A stretch of DNA of 40,804 nt, from NCBI GenBank assembly GCA_018066285.1, contig JAGHRS010000001.1, positions 1-40,804 of the forward strand, given 5' to 3'. The translations under genes and the position numbers were made by a program. This document shows positions 14,291 through 22,672 of this stretch, in pieces. The notes beneath the pieces were generated by a model that saw only the letters and a program-made list of their open reading frames with translations, had not been told where the DNA came from and made no database searches. Every line of letters starts with the position of its first letter. Positions within the stretch are counted from its first letter, which is position 1. This DNA is from Candidatus Treponema caballi (GTDB taxonomy: Bacteria; Spirochaetota; Spirochaetia; Treponematales; Treponemataceae).

Positions 14291-15025
14291 TTATCTCCTT
14301 CTTCCTTTTGCTCTATCTTCATCAAGGTTTTCAACCCATTCTATAAATACTAAAGCACCGCTTTGAGCAGGCTTCAATTTCAAAATTAAGTACTCAACAT
14401 AAGGCTTCCACTTTAAATCAAGCTCAAGCTTCTGGCAGTAGATAATTTCCTTTCTTGAGTTTCTCATTACATTTCTACAAACATAGAAATAGTTTTCCCA
14501 ATAGCGAGGGTCAACAGGAATGTCATAAAGTACTTCGTTATCATTACGAATAACTGTAGGCGTAAAATCTTTATCACCCTGACGAAAACCACACAATGCA
14601 GTTTTTCGACCACATAACATCTGTTTCTGTCCAACCAAAGCAACCAGCGCCGAGTTCGCATCACGCGGATTTTTAATCGGCACATTTTCAACTACTTTAA
14701 TTTCTGGACAAACTTTCTGAAGACATTCCTGAAGATACTGTGCACTCTGTCCGCCCGCGTTACTTTTCCACAAAGCTTCAAGAATTCCTCTTCTAGAGTC
14801 CCCGTACTGTTCAGCCGCAAACTTAACAGAGAATTGATTTTCCCATTCCTCTATTGCTTCAGTTGTCTCCGGAAACAAATCAAAAAACACTTTGTCAGTT
14901 TCGCGTCGTACATCATCAGGCAATGCGGCCAACCCCTTGAAAAAACGATAACTGTCTGTATCTTTGTCAAACGAAAAAGCTTTCCCAAAAGGAAGCAAAG
15001 CTTTTATAGATTCAAAAAAACTCAT
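14291..15025 (-). CDS. Mu gp48-like baseplate/tail protein (244 aa)
   Basis: A long N-terminal helical region (ALPDDVRRETDKVFFDLFPE, then TTEAIEEWENQFSV) followed by SRRGILEALW and GGQSAQYLQECLQKV matches the Mu gp48/YmfQ (DUF2313) pattern. These proteins connect the baseplate wedge to the fibres. It overlaps the gp47-like gene by 1 nt and lies 3 nt from the fibre gene, keeping the Mu gene order gp47-gp48-fibre. The residues after about 190 are less typical and may be host-range specific. Confidence 0.8.
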   Translation of the reverse strand: MSFFESIKALLPFGKAFSFDKDTDSYRFFKGLAALPDDVRRETDKVFFDLFPETTEAIEEWENQFSVKFAAEQYGDSRRGILEALWKSNAGGQSAQYLQECLQKVCPEIKVVENVPIKNPRDANSALVALVGQKQMLCGRKTALCGFRQGDKDFTPTVIRNDNEVLYDIPVDPRYWENYFYVCRNVMRNSRKEIIYCQKLELDLKWKPYVEYLILKLKPAQSGALVFIEWVENLDEDRAKGRRR

Positions 15026-16236
15026 TAAACTTCAACTCCGTTTACATACAGATGTCCGAGCTTAGCAAGTTCCCCACGCCCCAACGAATAAGCATTTACA
15101 ACGCTTCCATTACTTTTAAGCTGAAGCCCTGTATAGTAACTTGCATATCCCTCACAAACTTCTGTAACAATTGAACTTACGTTGTAATCAGAAATTCTGT
15201 TTTTCTTTTCCGAATCAACCGAAAGTCCGCGAACATAAGGTTCACGTCCTTCCAAATAACTTTTCACCTGACTCTTCACTGTCTCTGAAAAATCCTGCAG
15301 ACTTTCTCCTGAATATCCTGTGATATAAAGATCAAAAGTCTTACAAGTTATAGGCTTAATGTTTGAATATGTTCCATCAGCTGCAGGATCTAAAACTGCC
15401 CCGATTGGTTTTCTGGCAACGCCGTCTTCCGAGAAAGTACAACGCTCTCCAACTGCTCTACACAGTTCAACATTTGCAATACGGTCTACATATACAGCAG
15501 GGTCTCCAGCAACATAAATAATTACACCGCTTGCCGATTCATCATCTTTATATACATAAGTCTGATACACTCCTGGAACTTCAGAAGCCCAAAGACGATA
15601 ATCTGCCAAGCTTCCTCCCTGTGGCTGAGTTCGCCATCTATTGCGAACACGTTCACGATAAGAAGCTTCTGTTTCACTATCAGTTCCATCCACTCCGTTT
15701 TTAATCAACAAAGCCTTTCTTTCAACACTTCCAATGTTATTTACAAAAGAAAGCTCATCACCTTCAGAAAGATTTCCTGAAGTTCCAGCTTCAGCACATT
15801 TAATTTTTATTTCTTCTGTAGGATTTACGAGAAGCTTTGTTTCAGTGGTCAGATAGATTTTTCCTGTTGCATCATTTTTGAGCTGAGTACCTTCAAGAAC
15901 ATATTCACGGTTATTTACAGTTGTAACTTTGATTGTTCCTGTATACTGAGTTGCAGGTGAAGGGTCTCCCACCCCTACAAGTTCCCCCCAAAGAACTAAA
16001 GGACGTATTCTACGTCCAAGAACCTCAACTTCATCAAAAGTAGCTGTATCAACAAACATCTGCAGGAACATCCATGCCTGCTGTTTATATAAAGTGATAA
16101 AAACACCTGCATTCACTTTAGCCATAACGTGAATAAATGCTTTTGGAAGAAGTCTGAACTTTGTATTCAGTTCCCGTTCAACTCCTTCAATCACCAAGTT
16201 ATAAACATCTTCTACAGTCTTATTCTCAAATGCCAT
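15025..16236 (-). CDS. Baseplate J-like protein, Mu gp47 type (403 aa)
   Basis: The segment DGTDSETEASYRERVRNRWR and then PQGGSLADYRLWASEVPGV (about residues 180-220) is the signature of the baseplate J/gp47 family. The N-terminal part holds VLGRRIRPLVLWGELVG with a beta-rich domain. It forms the baseplate wedge around the hub. The length of about 400 aa is usual. It overlaps the gp46-like gene by 11 nt. Confidence 0.92.
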   Translation of the reverse strand: MAFENKTVEDVYNLVIEGVERELNTKFRLLPKAFIHVMAKVNAGVFITLYKQQAWMFLQMFVDTATFDEVEVLGRRIRPLVLWGELVGVGDPSPATQYTGTIKVTTVNNREYVLEGTQLKNDATGKIYLTTETKLLVNPTEEIKIKCAEAGTSGNLSEGDELSFVNNIGSVERKALLIKNGVDGTDSETEASYRERVRNRWRTQPQGGSLADYRLWASEVPGVYQTYVYKDDESASGVIIYVAGDPAVYVDRIANVELCRAVGERCTFSEDGVARKPIGAVLDPAADGTYSNIKPITCKTFDLYITGYSGESLQDFSETVKSQVKSYLEGREPYVRGLSVDSEKKNRISDYNVSSIVTEVCEGYASYYTGLQLKSNGSVVNAYSLGRGELAKLGHLYVNGVEV

Positions 16237-16696
16237 TGTTTACAGCCTCCCAGTTTGCCGTCCAGTTTCCTTTTTCAATTAATTCACCGCTCTTTTTTAT
16301 TACTACAGTGATTTCTACCCGGATTGTGTCTACCGCCCGAATAGAACAAACAATATCATCTGCAATCCCTTCATCAATGAACCACTGAAGATCATCACGG
16401 GCAGCACTTTCTGCAACCCGAAGATTCTTACTTGTCATCGGATGGGTTTTTATCACGCTCTGAAACTTCCCAGAAATTTTTTCAACCTCAGTCGTATCCT
16501 GGAAACGATTTCCCCACCACGTTTTCGAATTATCAACTTTTCCGTCATCTTCAGGATTCCCACCAAAAAGACTTAAAAAAGTTGCAGTGGTAAATCTTTT
16601 GTCAGACATTACAAGTCCATTAACAATATTGATTTCACCACCATCCACTGTATCCATCAGCAGTACATCACCGCCAAATTCTTCTTTATCCATCAT
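16226..16696 (-). CDS. Mu gp46-like baseplate protein (156 aa)
   Basis: DVLLMDTVDGGEINIVNG, then RFTTATFLSLFGGN and WWGNRF, is the conserved opening of the gp46 family. The middle helical segment (NLRVAESAARDDLQWFIDEG) is also typical. It is a lysozyme-less gp25-like wedge component. It overlaps the flanking genes on both sides (4 and 11 nt), so translation is coupled. Confidence 0.88.
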   Translation of the reverse strand: MMDKEEFGGDVLLMDTVDGGEINIVNGLVMSDKRFTTATFLSLFGGNPEDDGKVDNSKTWWGNRFQDTTEVEKISGKFQSVIKTHPMTSKNLRVAESAARDDLQWFIDEGIADDIVCSIRAVDTIRVEITVVIKKSGELIEKGNWTANWEAVNNGI

Positions 16697-17226
16697 CCAA
16701 TCTCCACACTAGAACTTCCGCTGGTTATCTTTCCCGTCAGCTTTATCGGATTAGGATTCGGAACACCTGCCTGTGCACCAATAAGAACCACCCCAGCAGG
16801 AATTGTCACTTCAACCGTATCTTCCTTTCGAGCCGCCGCCGCTCCACCTTCATTCACTACAACCTTACTTCCCTTCAATGTCATTTCTTTCTGACTTTCA
16901 ACATTGAAAGTATCAGGGGACTGAATATCAATAGCACCACTGTTCAACATTTTTATGACCGCCTGAACATCCCCATCTTTACTACGGCTGTACATTATCT
17001 TTTCGCCGGGCTTTGCACCCTGAGAAATTGTCAGAACTCCAGCAGCACAATATTTGCCTGTCCCGTCTTCTTTAATTAAAACAATACGGTCTTCTGGTAA
17101 TGGCGGAGCATCTTCTCCAGACGGACCATACTGATAACAAAGCTGATTCAGACGAACAAAGCTTTCAACAGTCTGCATAATATATTTATCAATCTCAGTC
17201 TTTATCAGGCGTCCTATTCTTCCCAC
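16693..17226 (-). CDS. Mu gp45-like baseplate spike (177 aa)
   Basis: The OB-like N-terminal half (PPLPEDRIVLIKEDGTGKYC; AAGVLTISQGAKPGEKIMYS) and the repetitive beta end (SGAIDIQSPDTFNVESQKEM; LKGSKVVVNEGG) fit a trimeric membrane-piercing spike of the gp45 type. The Gly/Ser-rich C-terminus would form the beta-helix end, but it lacks an obvious HxH iron-binding tip. It overlaps the hub gene by 13 nt. Confidence 0.85.
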   Translation of the reverse strand: MGRIGRLIKTEIDKYIMQTVESFVRLNQLCYQYGPSGEDAPPLPEDRIVLIKEDGTGKYCAAGVLTISQGAKPGEKIMYSRSKDGDVQAVIKMLNSGAIDIQSPDTFNVESQKEMTLKGSKVVVNEGGAAAARKEDTVEVTIPAGVVLIGAQAGVPNPNPIKLTGKITSGSSSVEIG

Positions 17227-18491
17227 GGTAACACCTCCGGCAATTTTCCATTTCTGCTTCCTGGTAAAATAAGACTCAAAACAGCCTGATTTCCTTCTGT
17301 ATCACTACGAATTAATTCAACTTTCTCAACCTGAAATTTTGTCTCGCGGTAAATCATTGCTCCAGGAGCATAAACAGAAACAGACATATTTTTGTGATAA
17401 AGATTACCAAACTTATCTTTATGCCCTGTCACTGTTATCTGATAACTCATACAGCCGGCAAACATTTTGCCAGCCTCAGCTTTTGTTTCATTTTCAATCG
17501 ACATAGCATCTGCATCTTTTGAAGTAAAAGAATACGGACGAAAAATTCCTTTTTTAATCAAATACATATTCTGATATGTATAAGACCCGGCATCAGTCTT
17601 TACATCTGTTTTTGAATAACCTGTGATATGTGAATACATTGACTGGGCGTTGAATGTAGGCTTACAACTAATAAAAGGCAGTTCACCTTCTTTAAAAGTT
17701 GCAGTTACAGCTTCAATTGCTGGCTTCCAGAATTTCAACATACCCTGTGTGGTATTTGTAAATAAAAACCCTCTCTGCTCCGCAAGACCTTTCAAAAATT
17801 CAAGAATCTTTTTTGACGGGTCATATTCCACCGTTTCAAAATTATCACCAGGTAATGAATCAAAATCAGCTTCAAGACCGAAAGAAGATACAACATCATT
17901 CGCAATCTGTTTCAAGTTCAATCCATTGTATGATGGCGGGTATTTTGTCGCAGGAATACAACAGTCATTCAGAACACCACAAAGCGGATAGCCCTGAATA
18001 TTTATTGTTTTTGAATCAGGAGAAACTTCAGGAGCACTTGTCAGTAATGTTCCGGCAAATACAATTTTTTTATCGTAATAAACGACACATCGAGAAAACC
18101 TGAAAGGCTTAAAAGCTTCATGCAGTTCTTTTTTTGAATCATCCCATGGAGCATTAAAACTGAACGCATCCATTGAGTCACAATTAAAAACAAGACGATA
18201 CCCTGTAAAACCTGTATACAGTTTCCCGTTTATCAGAATAGAAATATCTTCAGCACTATCCGAATCAAGCTTCACAGGAACCTTTGATACTGTATTTTCT
18301 GGCTGAACAAAGTCTTCAGGAATAATTAAAACGTCTCCTGGGTAGATCAAAGGAGAACCGTCTGAAGCTGATTTTCTTGAGGCAAGCATTGGATTTGCAT
18401 CACGAACCTTTGTCCATTTAGAAGCAGACCCAAGATATTTTGATGCAATACCGGTTAAGGTGTCACCGCTTTTTACTACGTGACTAGACAT
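17214..18491 (-). CDS. Baseplate hub, Mu gpP-like, with N-terminal LysM (425 aa)
   Basis: The start at 18491 (MSSHVVKSG) is preferred: AGAGGTG sits about 8 nt upstream and it overlaps the gpN stop by 8 nt. Residues 1-58 are a LysM module (HVVKSGDTLTGIASKYLGSA; PLIYPGDVLIIPED). The rest follows the gpP/gpD hub type, including FNAPWDDSKKELHEAFKPFR near residue 105 and LAEQRGFLFTNTTQG at about 230. The hub carries the spike. Hub and LysM are often two adjacent genes in P2-like phages; here they are fused. Confidence 0.85.
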   Translation of the reverse strand: MSSHVVKSGDTLTGIASKYLGSASKWTKVRDANPMLASRKSASDGSPLIYPGDVLIIPEDFVQPENTVSKVPVKLDSDSAEDISILINGKLYTGFTGYRLVFNCDSMDAFSFNAPWDDSKKELHEAFKPFRFSRCVVYYDKKIVFAGTLLTSAPEVSPDSKTINIQGYPLCGVLNDCCIPATKYPPSYNGLNLKQIANDVVSSFGLEADFDSLPGDNFETVEYDPSKKILEFLKGLAEQRGFLFTNTTQGMLKFWKPAIEAVTATFKEGELPFISCKPTFNAQSMYSHITGYSKTDVKTDAGSYTYQNMYLIKKGIFRPYSFTSKDADAMSIENETKAEAGKMFAGCMSYQITVTGHKDKFGNLYHKNMSVSVYAPGAMIYRETKFQVEKVELIRSDTEGNQAVLSLILPGSRNGKLPEVLPWEE

Positions 18492-19821
18492 AATATGACA
18501 CCTCTCTTCCCATTGGCAATAAACCGATTTCATCAGCAGTCAGATTGTTATCAATGATGAATTCATCCAGATTATCAAAGTTTCCATACAATTCTGAAAG
18601 AAGCTCCATAATCTGACGGTCACGATTCAAAATAATTGTTTTTCTGATATCCAGATTAAAACTTTCATTCACAATGAAAGATAAAGCCGCACTCACGGCA
18701 TCCCGCATCTCATTGTATCCTTCCCCGGTATCAACAACAAAATCTTCACCTACACGGGCATCTATATATTCACAAAGCGCATCATACTTTTCTGCAATTT
18801 CTGCAGCTGCATTTACAGCTTCATTTCTTGAACGGAATGCACCAGAATTTTCAGAAGTACCACTATTAAGCACAAATGTTGCACCGGCTGTTCGTGAAGA
18901 ATTATTTATTTCATTTTCGGTTTCAGCGCCACCAGTTGTACTGATTGCAACGCCAGACGAGAGAGCAACTCCAATTCCTTCAAGTGCAGCTTTTGTTAAA
19001 ACAAACTGATTGCGGACATTATTTATTCCCGCAGGATTGTTTTTGAAAGAAGTAATGATATCGGCAACTAAAGTTCCGTAAGCTTCAATTTTAATCATTG
19101 GCTTTACAACCACTTCAGACGGAATCTTCAGCAAAGTAAGACACCCTGACACAGCATCAGCAGAAGCATAAGCAAATGAATTAATTTTCTTTTCTGTCTC
19201 CGCACAAACCGACTGAAACTCTGTCCAAGCAGTTTTGCTCTTCTTAGCAATGCCGGAAATATTTTCCACAATTTTTTTATAAATTGTTTTCTGCATAACC
19301 TGAGCATTAATCTTTTCTGCAGTTGTAGAAAACTTCAGGTCTTTTCCAGCTTCTGCAGCAATGCTTTCAAAAGATTGGGAAACTTTATTACGAATCAGAT
19401 CTTCTGTAATTGTTTTAGACTGTGGAAATGTCTCATCAATAATTGTTTCGGCAAAAGTAATCTCAACAGTTGAAACGTTCAACCCATTAACGAGATTATC
19501 ACTTCTGGAAATACTACCCGTTGGAACGACTTTATGATTTCCATAAATCGGATGCTGAAGTTCTCCATAACCTCTTTCTTTCAAACCCTCTTCAAAAGCA
19601 TCCGCAAGAGAAAAGCAATCAGCACCATAAAAAGAACAGGACATAGGAAAACGACGTCCGCCAACTCCAAGCGGAGTTACAAGAGCACCGTCTTTTTCAG
19701 GAAAAGTAAATGTTGCTGTTTTAAGGTCAGTATCACTTTTTAATTCCCCATAATGAAAAGTAAATTCACGTCCAGATGGAGAAGTGTATATTGCGTCTCT
19801 GATCTCATTTGTCCAAGCCAT
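18484..19821 (-). CDS. Mu gpN-like tail/DNA circularisation protein (445 aa)
   Basis: The N-terminus (SGREFTFHYGELKSDTDLKT; TPLGVGGRRFPMSCSFYGAD; LKERGYGELQHPIYGNHKVV) is the conserved head of the 'DNA circularisation protein N' family, which in Mu connects tape measure and hub. Residues 130-440 are helical and variable. ATG 26 nt from the 15-bp promoter motif at 19848-19862. It probably heads the baseplate operon. Confidence 0.88.
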   Translation of the reverse strand: MAWTNEIRDAIYTSPSGREFTFHYGELKSDTDLKTATFTFPEKDGALVTPLGVGGRRFPMSCSFYGADCFSLADAFEEGLKERGYGELQHPIYGNHKVVPTGSISRSDNLVNGLNVSTVEITFAETIIDETFPQSKTITEDLIRNKVSQSFESIAAEAGKDLKFSTTAEKINAQVMQKTIYKKIVENISGIAKKSKTAWTEFQSVCAETEKKINSFAYASADAVSGCLTLLKIPSEVVVKPMIKIEAYGTLVADIITSFKNNPAGINNVRNQFVLTKAALEGIGVALSSGVAISTTGGAETENEINNSSRTAGATFVLNSGTSENSGAFRSRNEAVNAAAEIAEKYDALCEYIDARVGEDFVVDTGEGYNEMRDAVSAALSFIVNESFNLDIRKTIILNRDRQIMELLSELYGNFDNLDEFIIDNNLTADEIGLLPMGREVSYYV

Positions 19822-19847
19822 GATACCAATTTAAAACCGAAACTTCA

Positions 19848-19862
19848 TCAAAACTATATACT
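19848..19862 (-). promoter_or_regulatory. Putative phage promoter element, baseplate operon
   Basis: Minus-strand AGTATATAGTTTTGA, 26 nt before the gpN-like ATG. It is identical to three other copies that precede operon-leading genes at the same distance. No clear -35 is visible upstream. Confidence 0.65.
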
Positions 19863-19893
19863 TTTGAACTTAGAACTGCCTTATCTTGAACGT

Positions 19894-20583
19894 ATGAAAA
19901 CATTCACAGGAAACATTGCCACAGCACTTTCAAAATGTCTGGAAGATGCTGAAAAGAAATGCACAAAAGCCTGCATCAATACAGTCAATATTCAGGCAGG
20001 TATGACTCGAAAAGAAGGCATGCAGAACATGGAACGTGACTTTATTCTACGTAATAAATTCACTCAAAACTCAGTCCGCTTTACGCAGTGTCCTAAATCT
20101 GAAACCAGATTAAGCCGCATCCAGGCAACAGCAGGCGTTACAGAAAAAGCTTCATACATGGAACGCCAGGAAAAAGGAGGCATCCACACAAACCCGTCAG
20201 GAAAAGAACTTCCTATTCCAACCGATTATGCACGTGGCGGAACTAAAAACAAACAAGTCCGCTCAGCTTACCGCCTCAATAAAATTAACCGTGATGTTGT
20301 TAAAGGACCATTTGCAAAACATGGATCTAAAAAATCAGAGACCGTTGCCAGAGCTTTTGTTGCGAAACGTGAAAACAAGCTTGTCCGCTTTGGCAGACAG
20401 AACCTTTTCAAAGTAACTTCATTCAGAGCTAATGGATCCAATCCTAGCTTCAAGATGAAAGAAGTCTATACATTCAGATATATTCAAACCAGAACCCCGC
20501 AAAAGCCATGGCTTGAACCTGCAGCAGAACACGCTAAAAGTCAGGGACAGAACATTTTCAATCAGCAGATGGATCTTTTATAA
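19894..20583 (+). CDS. Probable virion/tail-completion protein on the opposite strand (229 aa)
   Basis: The frame is well formed with a clear RNK-type core: RDFILRNKFTQNSVRF, then ASYMERQEKGGIHTN, KELPIPTDYARGG and a C-terminal RTPQKPWLEPA. This combination resembles phage morphogenesis or neck/tail-completion proteins, from memory rather than a search. It is on the plus strand while all other structural genes here are on the minus strand. The ATG at 19894 has no good ribosome site; a TTG 30 nt upstream is the alternative. It ends 35 nt before a terminator of its own. Confidence 0.65.
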   Translation: MKTFTGNIATALSKCLEDAEKKCTKACINTVNIQAGMTRKEGMQNMERDFILRNKFTQNSVRFTQCPKSETRLSRIQATAGVTEKASYMERQEKGGIHTNPSGKELPIPTDYARGGTKNKQVRSAYRLNKINRDVVKGPFAKHGSKKSETVARAFVAKRENKLVRFGRQNLFKVTSFRANGSNPSFKMKEVYTFRYIQTRTPQKPWLEPAAEHAKSQGQNIFNQQMDLL

Positions 20584-20617
20584 AATCGGAAAAATTGCGT
20601 ATTTACGCAAAAAAACG

Positions 20618-20648
20618 AATGGACTCTTAACGGGTCCATTTTTTTTTA
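20618..20648 (+). terminator. Terminator of the opposite-strand structural gene
   Basis: AATGGAC (20618-20624) pairs with GTCCATT (20634-20640), followed by T9. A smaller TTGCGT/ACGCAA hairpin precedes it at 20595-20610. Confidence 0.85.
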
Positions 20649-20674
20649 TTCTATTTGTCAGAAAGTTTTCACAT

Positions 20675-20707
20675 AAAAAAAGGGACTCAAACGAGTCCCT
20701 TTTTTTT
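20675..20707. terminator. Bidirectional terminator
   Basis: AGGGACTC (20681-20688), AAAC loop, GAGTCCCT (20693-20700), with A7 before and T7 after. It serves the minus-strand peptidase gene, whose stop overlaps its edge, and backs up the plus-strand terminator. Confidence 0.88.
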
Positions 20708-21236
20708 ATCTATTTCTATGTTCATTCAATAACTTAAACTGTGCCAGAATTTCTTCCTCTGACCGATAATGTGGAGTATCATTTTTACACTGATACTTAT
20801 GCAGCATTGCAGCAATTCCAAATAAAGTTGATGCAGTCTCCCGATCCTTTATTTTATCTTTATCTCTTGCGGTAATCACATCATAAAACAAATGCCCCAA
20901 TTCATGAGCAATTGCTATTCTTTTCTGAACATCATCAACAGAATCATCATAGAAAATATCATAAGAATCTCCCATGTAGATACCCCACGCAAGATCCTTA
21001 ATACTTTCTACAGATTGATTCGGCGTCAACGTGATTCTAAAATATTCCTTATGTTCCTGATCACGAACAAATATCTCCATTGTACGGACTAAATGGGCTA
21101 AGTATTCATAAGGTACATGTCCAATAATCTTATTATAACTTTTTTGACAAGCCTCTACGGCATCAGCCTTCACCTTAAAATCTTTTTGTATTTTTTCTTT
21201 TATGTCACTTTTTATATTTACTTTATTATTGCCCAT
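20706..21236 (-). CDS. ImmA/IrrE-type metallopeptidase (176 aa)
   Basis: The zinc motif HELGH occurs in RIAIAHELGHLFYDVI at residues about 110-125, with SYDIFYDDS before it, as in the ImmA/IrrE (COG2856) family. ImmA of ICEBs1 cleaves its repressor to lift lysogenic control. No repressor with an HTH is adjacent here; the upstream neighbour is a 78-aa protein. The N-terminal tail is basic (NNKVNIKSDIKEKIQKDFKV). An anti-repressor, toxin-antitoxin or defence role are alternatives. It lies 2 nt from the 78-aa gene, implying one operon. Confidence 0.8.
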   Translation of the reverse strand: MGNNKVNIKSDIKEKIQKDFKVKADAVEACQKSYNKIIGHVPYEYLAHLVRTMEIFVRDQEHKEYFRITLTPNQSVESIKDLAWGIYMGDSYDIFYDDSVDDVQKRIAIAHELGHLFYDVITARDKDKIKDRETASTLFGIAAMLHKYQCKNDTPHYRSEEEILAQFKLLNEHRNR

Positions 21237-21238
21237 TT

Positions 21239-21475
21239 TTATTTCCCAGCTTTAAGTGACCTTAATGAATCTGCATATCTCCATCTTCCACTTAAAAATG
21301 TTGCCATCAACATTTCATATCGCTGTTCTTCTGTTGGTTTTCCATTTGATGAGAAAAGCTGCGGATTATTCATTGCTTCCATCAGAAAAGTAATCTTTGT
21401 ATTCATATTCACAGCTTCACTTTTGGTAAAGAACTTCTCTACTTCAGCCCTAGTCTTACATTCTTTCAATGTCAT
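21239..21475 (-). CDS. Small protein upstream of the metallopeptidase (78 aa)
   Basis: Minus strand, with AGGAGAT just before the ATG. Helical, with RAEVEKFFTKSEAVNMNTKI in the first half and RYEMLMATFLSGRWRYADSL in the second. No clear helix-turn-helix. It forms an operon with the ImmA-like gene and could be its substrate, regulator or antitoxin. Not recognised. Confidence 0.6.
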   Translation of the reverse strand: MTLKECKTRAEVEKFFTKSEAVNMNTKITFLMEAMNNPQLFSSNGKPTEEQRYEMLMATFLSGRWRYADSLRSLKAGK

Positions 21476-21628
21476 AAATATCTCCTATATCCCCCTTTTG
21501 ACGAAAGCCTAATTATTTTAAACTACACTCAGAATAAAAGCAATCGAATATATACTTCCCGTCACATTGTGTCAAGAAGCAGTTACGTTTCCGTGATTTT
21601 TTAATGTATCAAAAACCACAATTCATAA

Positions 21629-21640
21629 TAATATCGGGTA
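21629..21640. promoter_or_regulatory. Operator-like half of a 12-bp inverted repeat
   Basis: TAATATCGGGTA is the exact reverse complement of TACCCGATATTA at 21750-21761. On the minus strand it contains TATTAT, which could be the -10 of the 78-aa/peptidase operon, 154 nt upstream of its ATG. Confidence 0.5.
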
Positions 21641-21731
21641 AAAACAAACCAAACCTGAGAATAACCTACTAAAAAATATTAAAAACGTCTAATAATAAAT
21701 AAAATCTCAAAAAGAATTAAAAAGAATTATA

Positions 21732-21761
21732 TTGACTTTTTCCCAAATATACCCGATATTA
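21732..21761 (+). promoter_or_regulatory. Sigma-70-like promoter with overlapping operator
   Basis: TTGACT (21732-21737), 17-nt spacer, GATATT (21755-21760) on the plus strand. The -10 lies inside the operator half TACCCGATATTA (21750-21761). It would drive the attenuator-like RNA and the 145-aa gene. The remainder of 21476-21731 is AT-rich with nothing else recognised. Confidence 0.5.
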
Positions 21762-21871
21762 AAAGTACCTACAAAAATACATACAGCGGAAACGCACTGA
21801 CCGAAATTCAGGCTTTTTTTATGCCCTTTTGAATTTTCAAAAGCCGTAAGATAAAGTAAAATGGATTATTA

Positions 21872-21952
21872 GTCCGTCTGTCCCGGATACCGTGAGGCCT
21901 GGGGCTCTGTCTGTATGCAGAGTAGGTAACAGACGGGCTTTTTTTATGCCCG
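21872..21952 (+). ncRNA. Structured leader or attenuator upstream of the 145-aa gene
   Basis: Outer stem GTCCGTCTGT (21872-21881) with ACAGACGGGC (21929-21938), one G-U, followed at once by T7: a terminator form. Inside are a CTCTG/CAGAG hairpin (21905-21922) and a CCC/GGG pairing. The same 3' strand CAGACGGGC can pair instead with GCCCGCCTG just after the T-run (one mismatch). The two folds are mutually exclusive, as in attenuators. Ribosome site AGGAGG follows about 30 nt later. It could instead be a short stable RNA. Confidence 0.5.
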
Positions 21953-21991
21953 CCTGAAAAACCTATTTATTACCATACAGGAGGTTTTCGA

Positions 21992-22429
21992 ATGGAAAAC
22001 GAAAACTTACACAACAATCCTGATCTTGTTTGGGACCAGGAAGAAATCAAAACTCAGGAACTCATTGAAGAAATGGGCGTAGACTATGACGACGTTTCAG
22101 AGCTTCTTGATACCATTCATTGTTTTGGAGACCTGATTAATGCAGCAGGTCTTTCACCTATCGAACCGTCACAGAAATCATTGTACATTTCAGGAACAAT
22201 TCTCTGCGACACTTTTGACGAAATCACAAGCATGATGGATGTCAACAATCCGGATAATCTGCATAAAAACCACGGGCAGATTCTTTCTTGTCTTGAAGTA
22301 GTAAAAACCTACGGCGAACTTCTGATCTCCGCTGGTACATCAGAAACTGTTATCACGCAGAAAACATTGCAGACTGCAGGAAACGAACTGATGCATCAGG
22401 CTGATGTTCTTGAAAAGCTTTTCGACTAA
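21992..22429 (+). CDS. Acidic hypothetical protein (145 aa)
   Basis: CAGGAGG before the ATG is a very strong ribosome site. The product is acidic and helical with no Cys-rich motif or membrane span. Two internally similar helical stretches (LDTIHCFGDLINAAGLSPIE and LEVVKTYGELLISAGTSETV) at about residues 40-60 and 93-112 suggest an internal duplication. Function unknown. It lies behind the attenuator-like RNA and upstream of a small membrane protein. Confidence 0.7.
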   Translation: MENENLHNNPDLVWDQEEIKTQELIEEMGVDYDDVSELLDTIHCFGDLINAAGLSPIEPSQKSLYISGTILCDTFDEITSMMDVNNPDNLHKNHGQILSCLEVVKTYGELLISAGTSETVITQKTLQTAGNELMHQADVLEKLFD

Positions 22430-22455
22430 ACCACAAGCACCACAGGAGACCAAAA

Positions 22456-22605
22456 ATGACCGTAGTAATTTTATCAATTTTTTTAATGGGTGGTTCTGTA
22501 ATCGGAATCTATTTATTCCTGGAAGATCTTCTTCTGGACCTGAACCGGAAGAAGTGGGAAGAATTCAGAAACCGTCAGAATCATAGAGTAAAGAAAACTG
22601 CATAG
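22456..22605 (+). CDS. Small single-span membrane protein (49 aa)
   Basis: CAGGAGACC precedes the ATG. One hydrophobic segment (VVILSIFLMGGSVIGIYLFL, residues 3-22), then a basic tail (LNRKKWEEFRNRQNHRVKK). Probably inner-membrane with the tail in the cytoplasm. Its location between a regulatory block and the tape measure suggests a moron-type or accessory gene such as an exclusion or holin-like function, without direct proof. Confidence 0.6.
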   Translation: MTVVILSIFLMGGSVIGIYLFLEDLLLDLNRKKWEEFRNRQNHRVKKTA

Positions 22606-22611
22606 AAAAAA

Positions 22612-22638
22612 GGGGGACTGTACAACGTACAGTCCCCC
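22612..22638. terminator. Strong hairpin terminator
   Basis: GGGGGACTGTAC (22612-22623) and GTACAGTCCCCC (22627-22638) pair perfectly around AAC. The run is T3 on the plus strand and T6 on the minus strand. Bidirectional, ending the small membrane-protein gene and possibly the tape-measure transcript. Confidence 0.85.
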
Positions 22639-22672
22639 TTTCGCACCACAATTTTCCAAATTACCGTAACTT

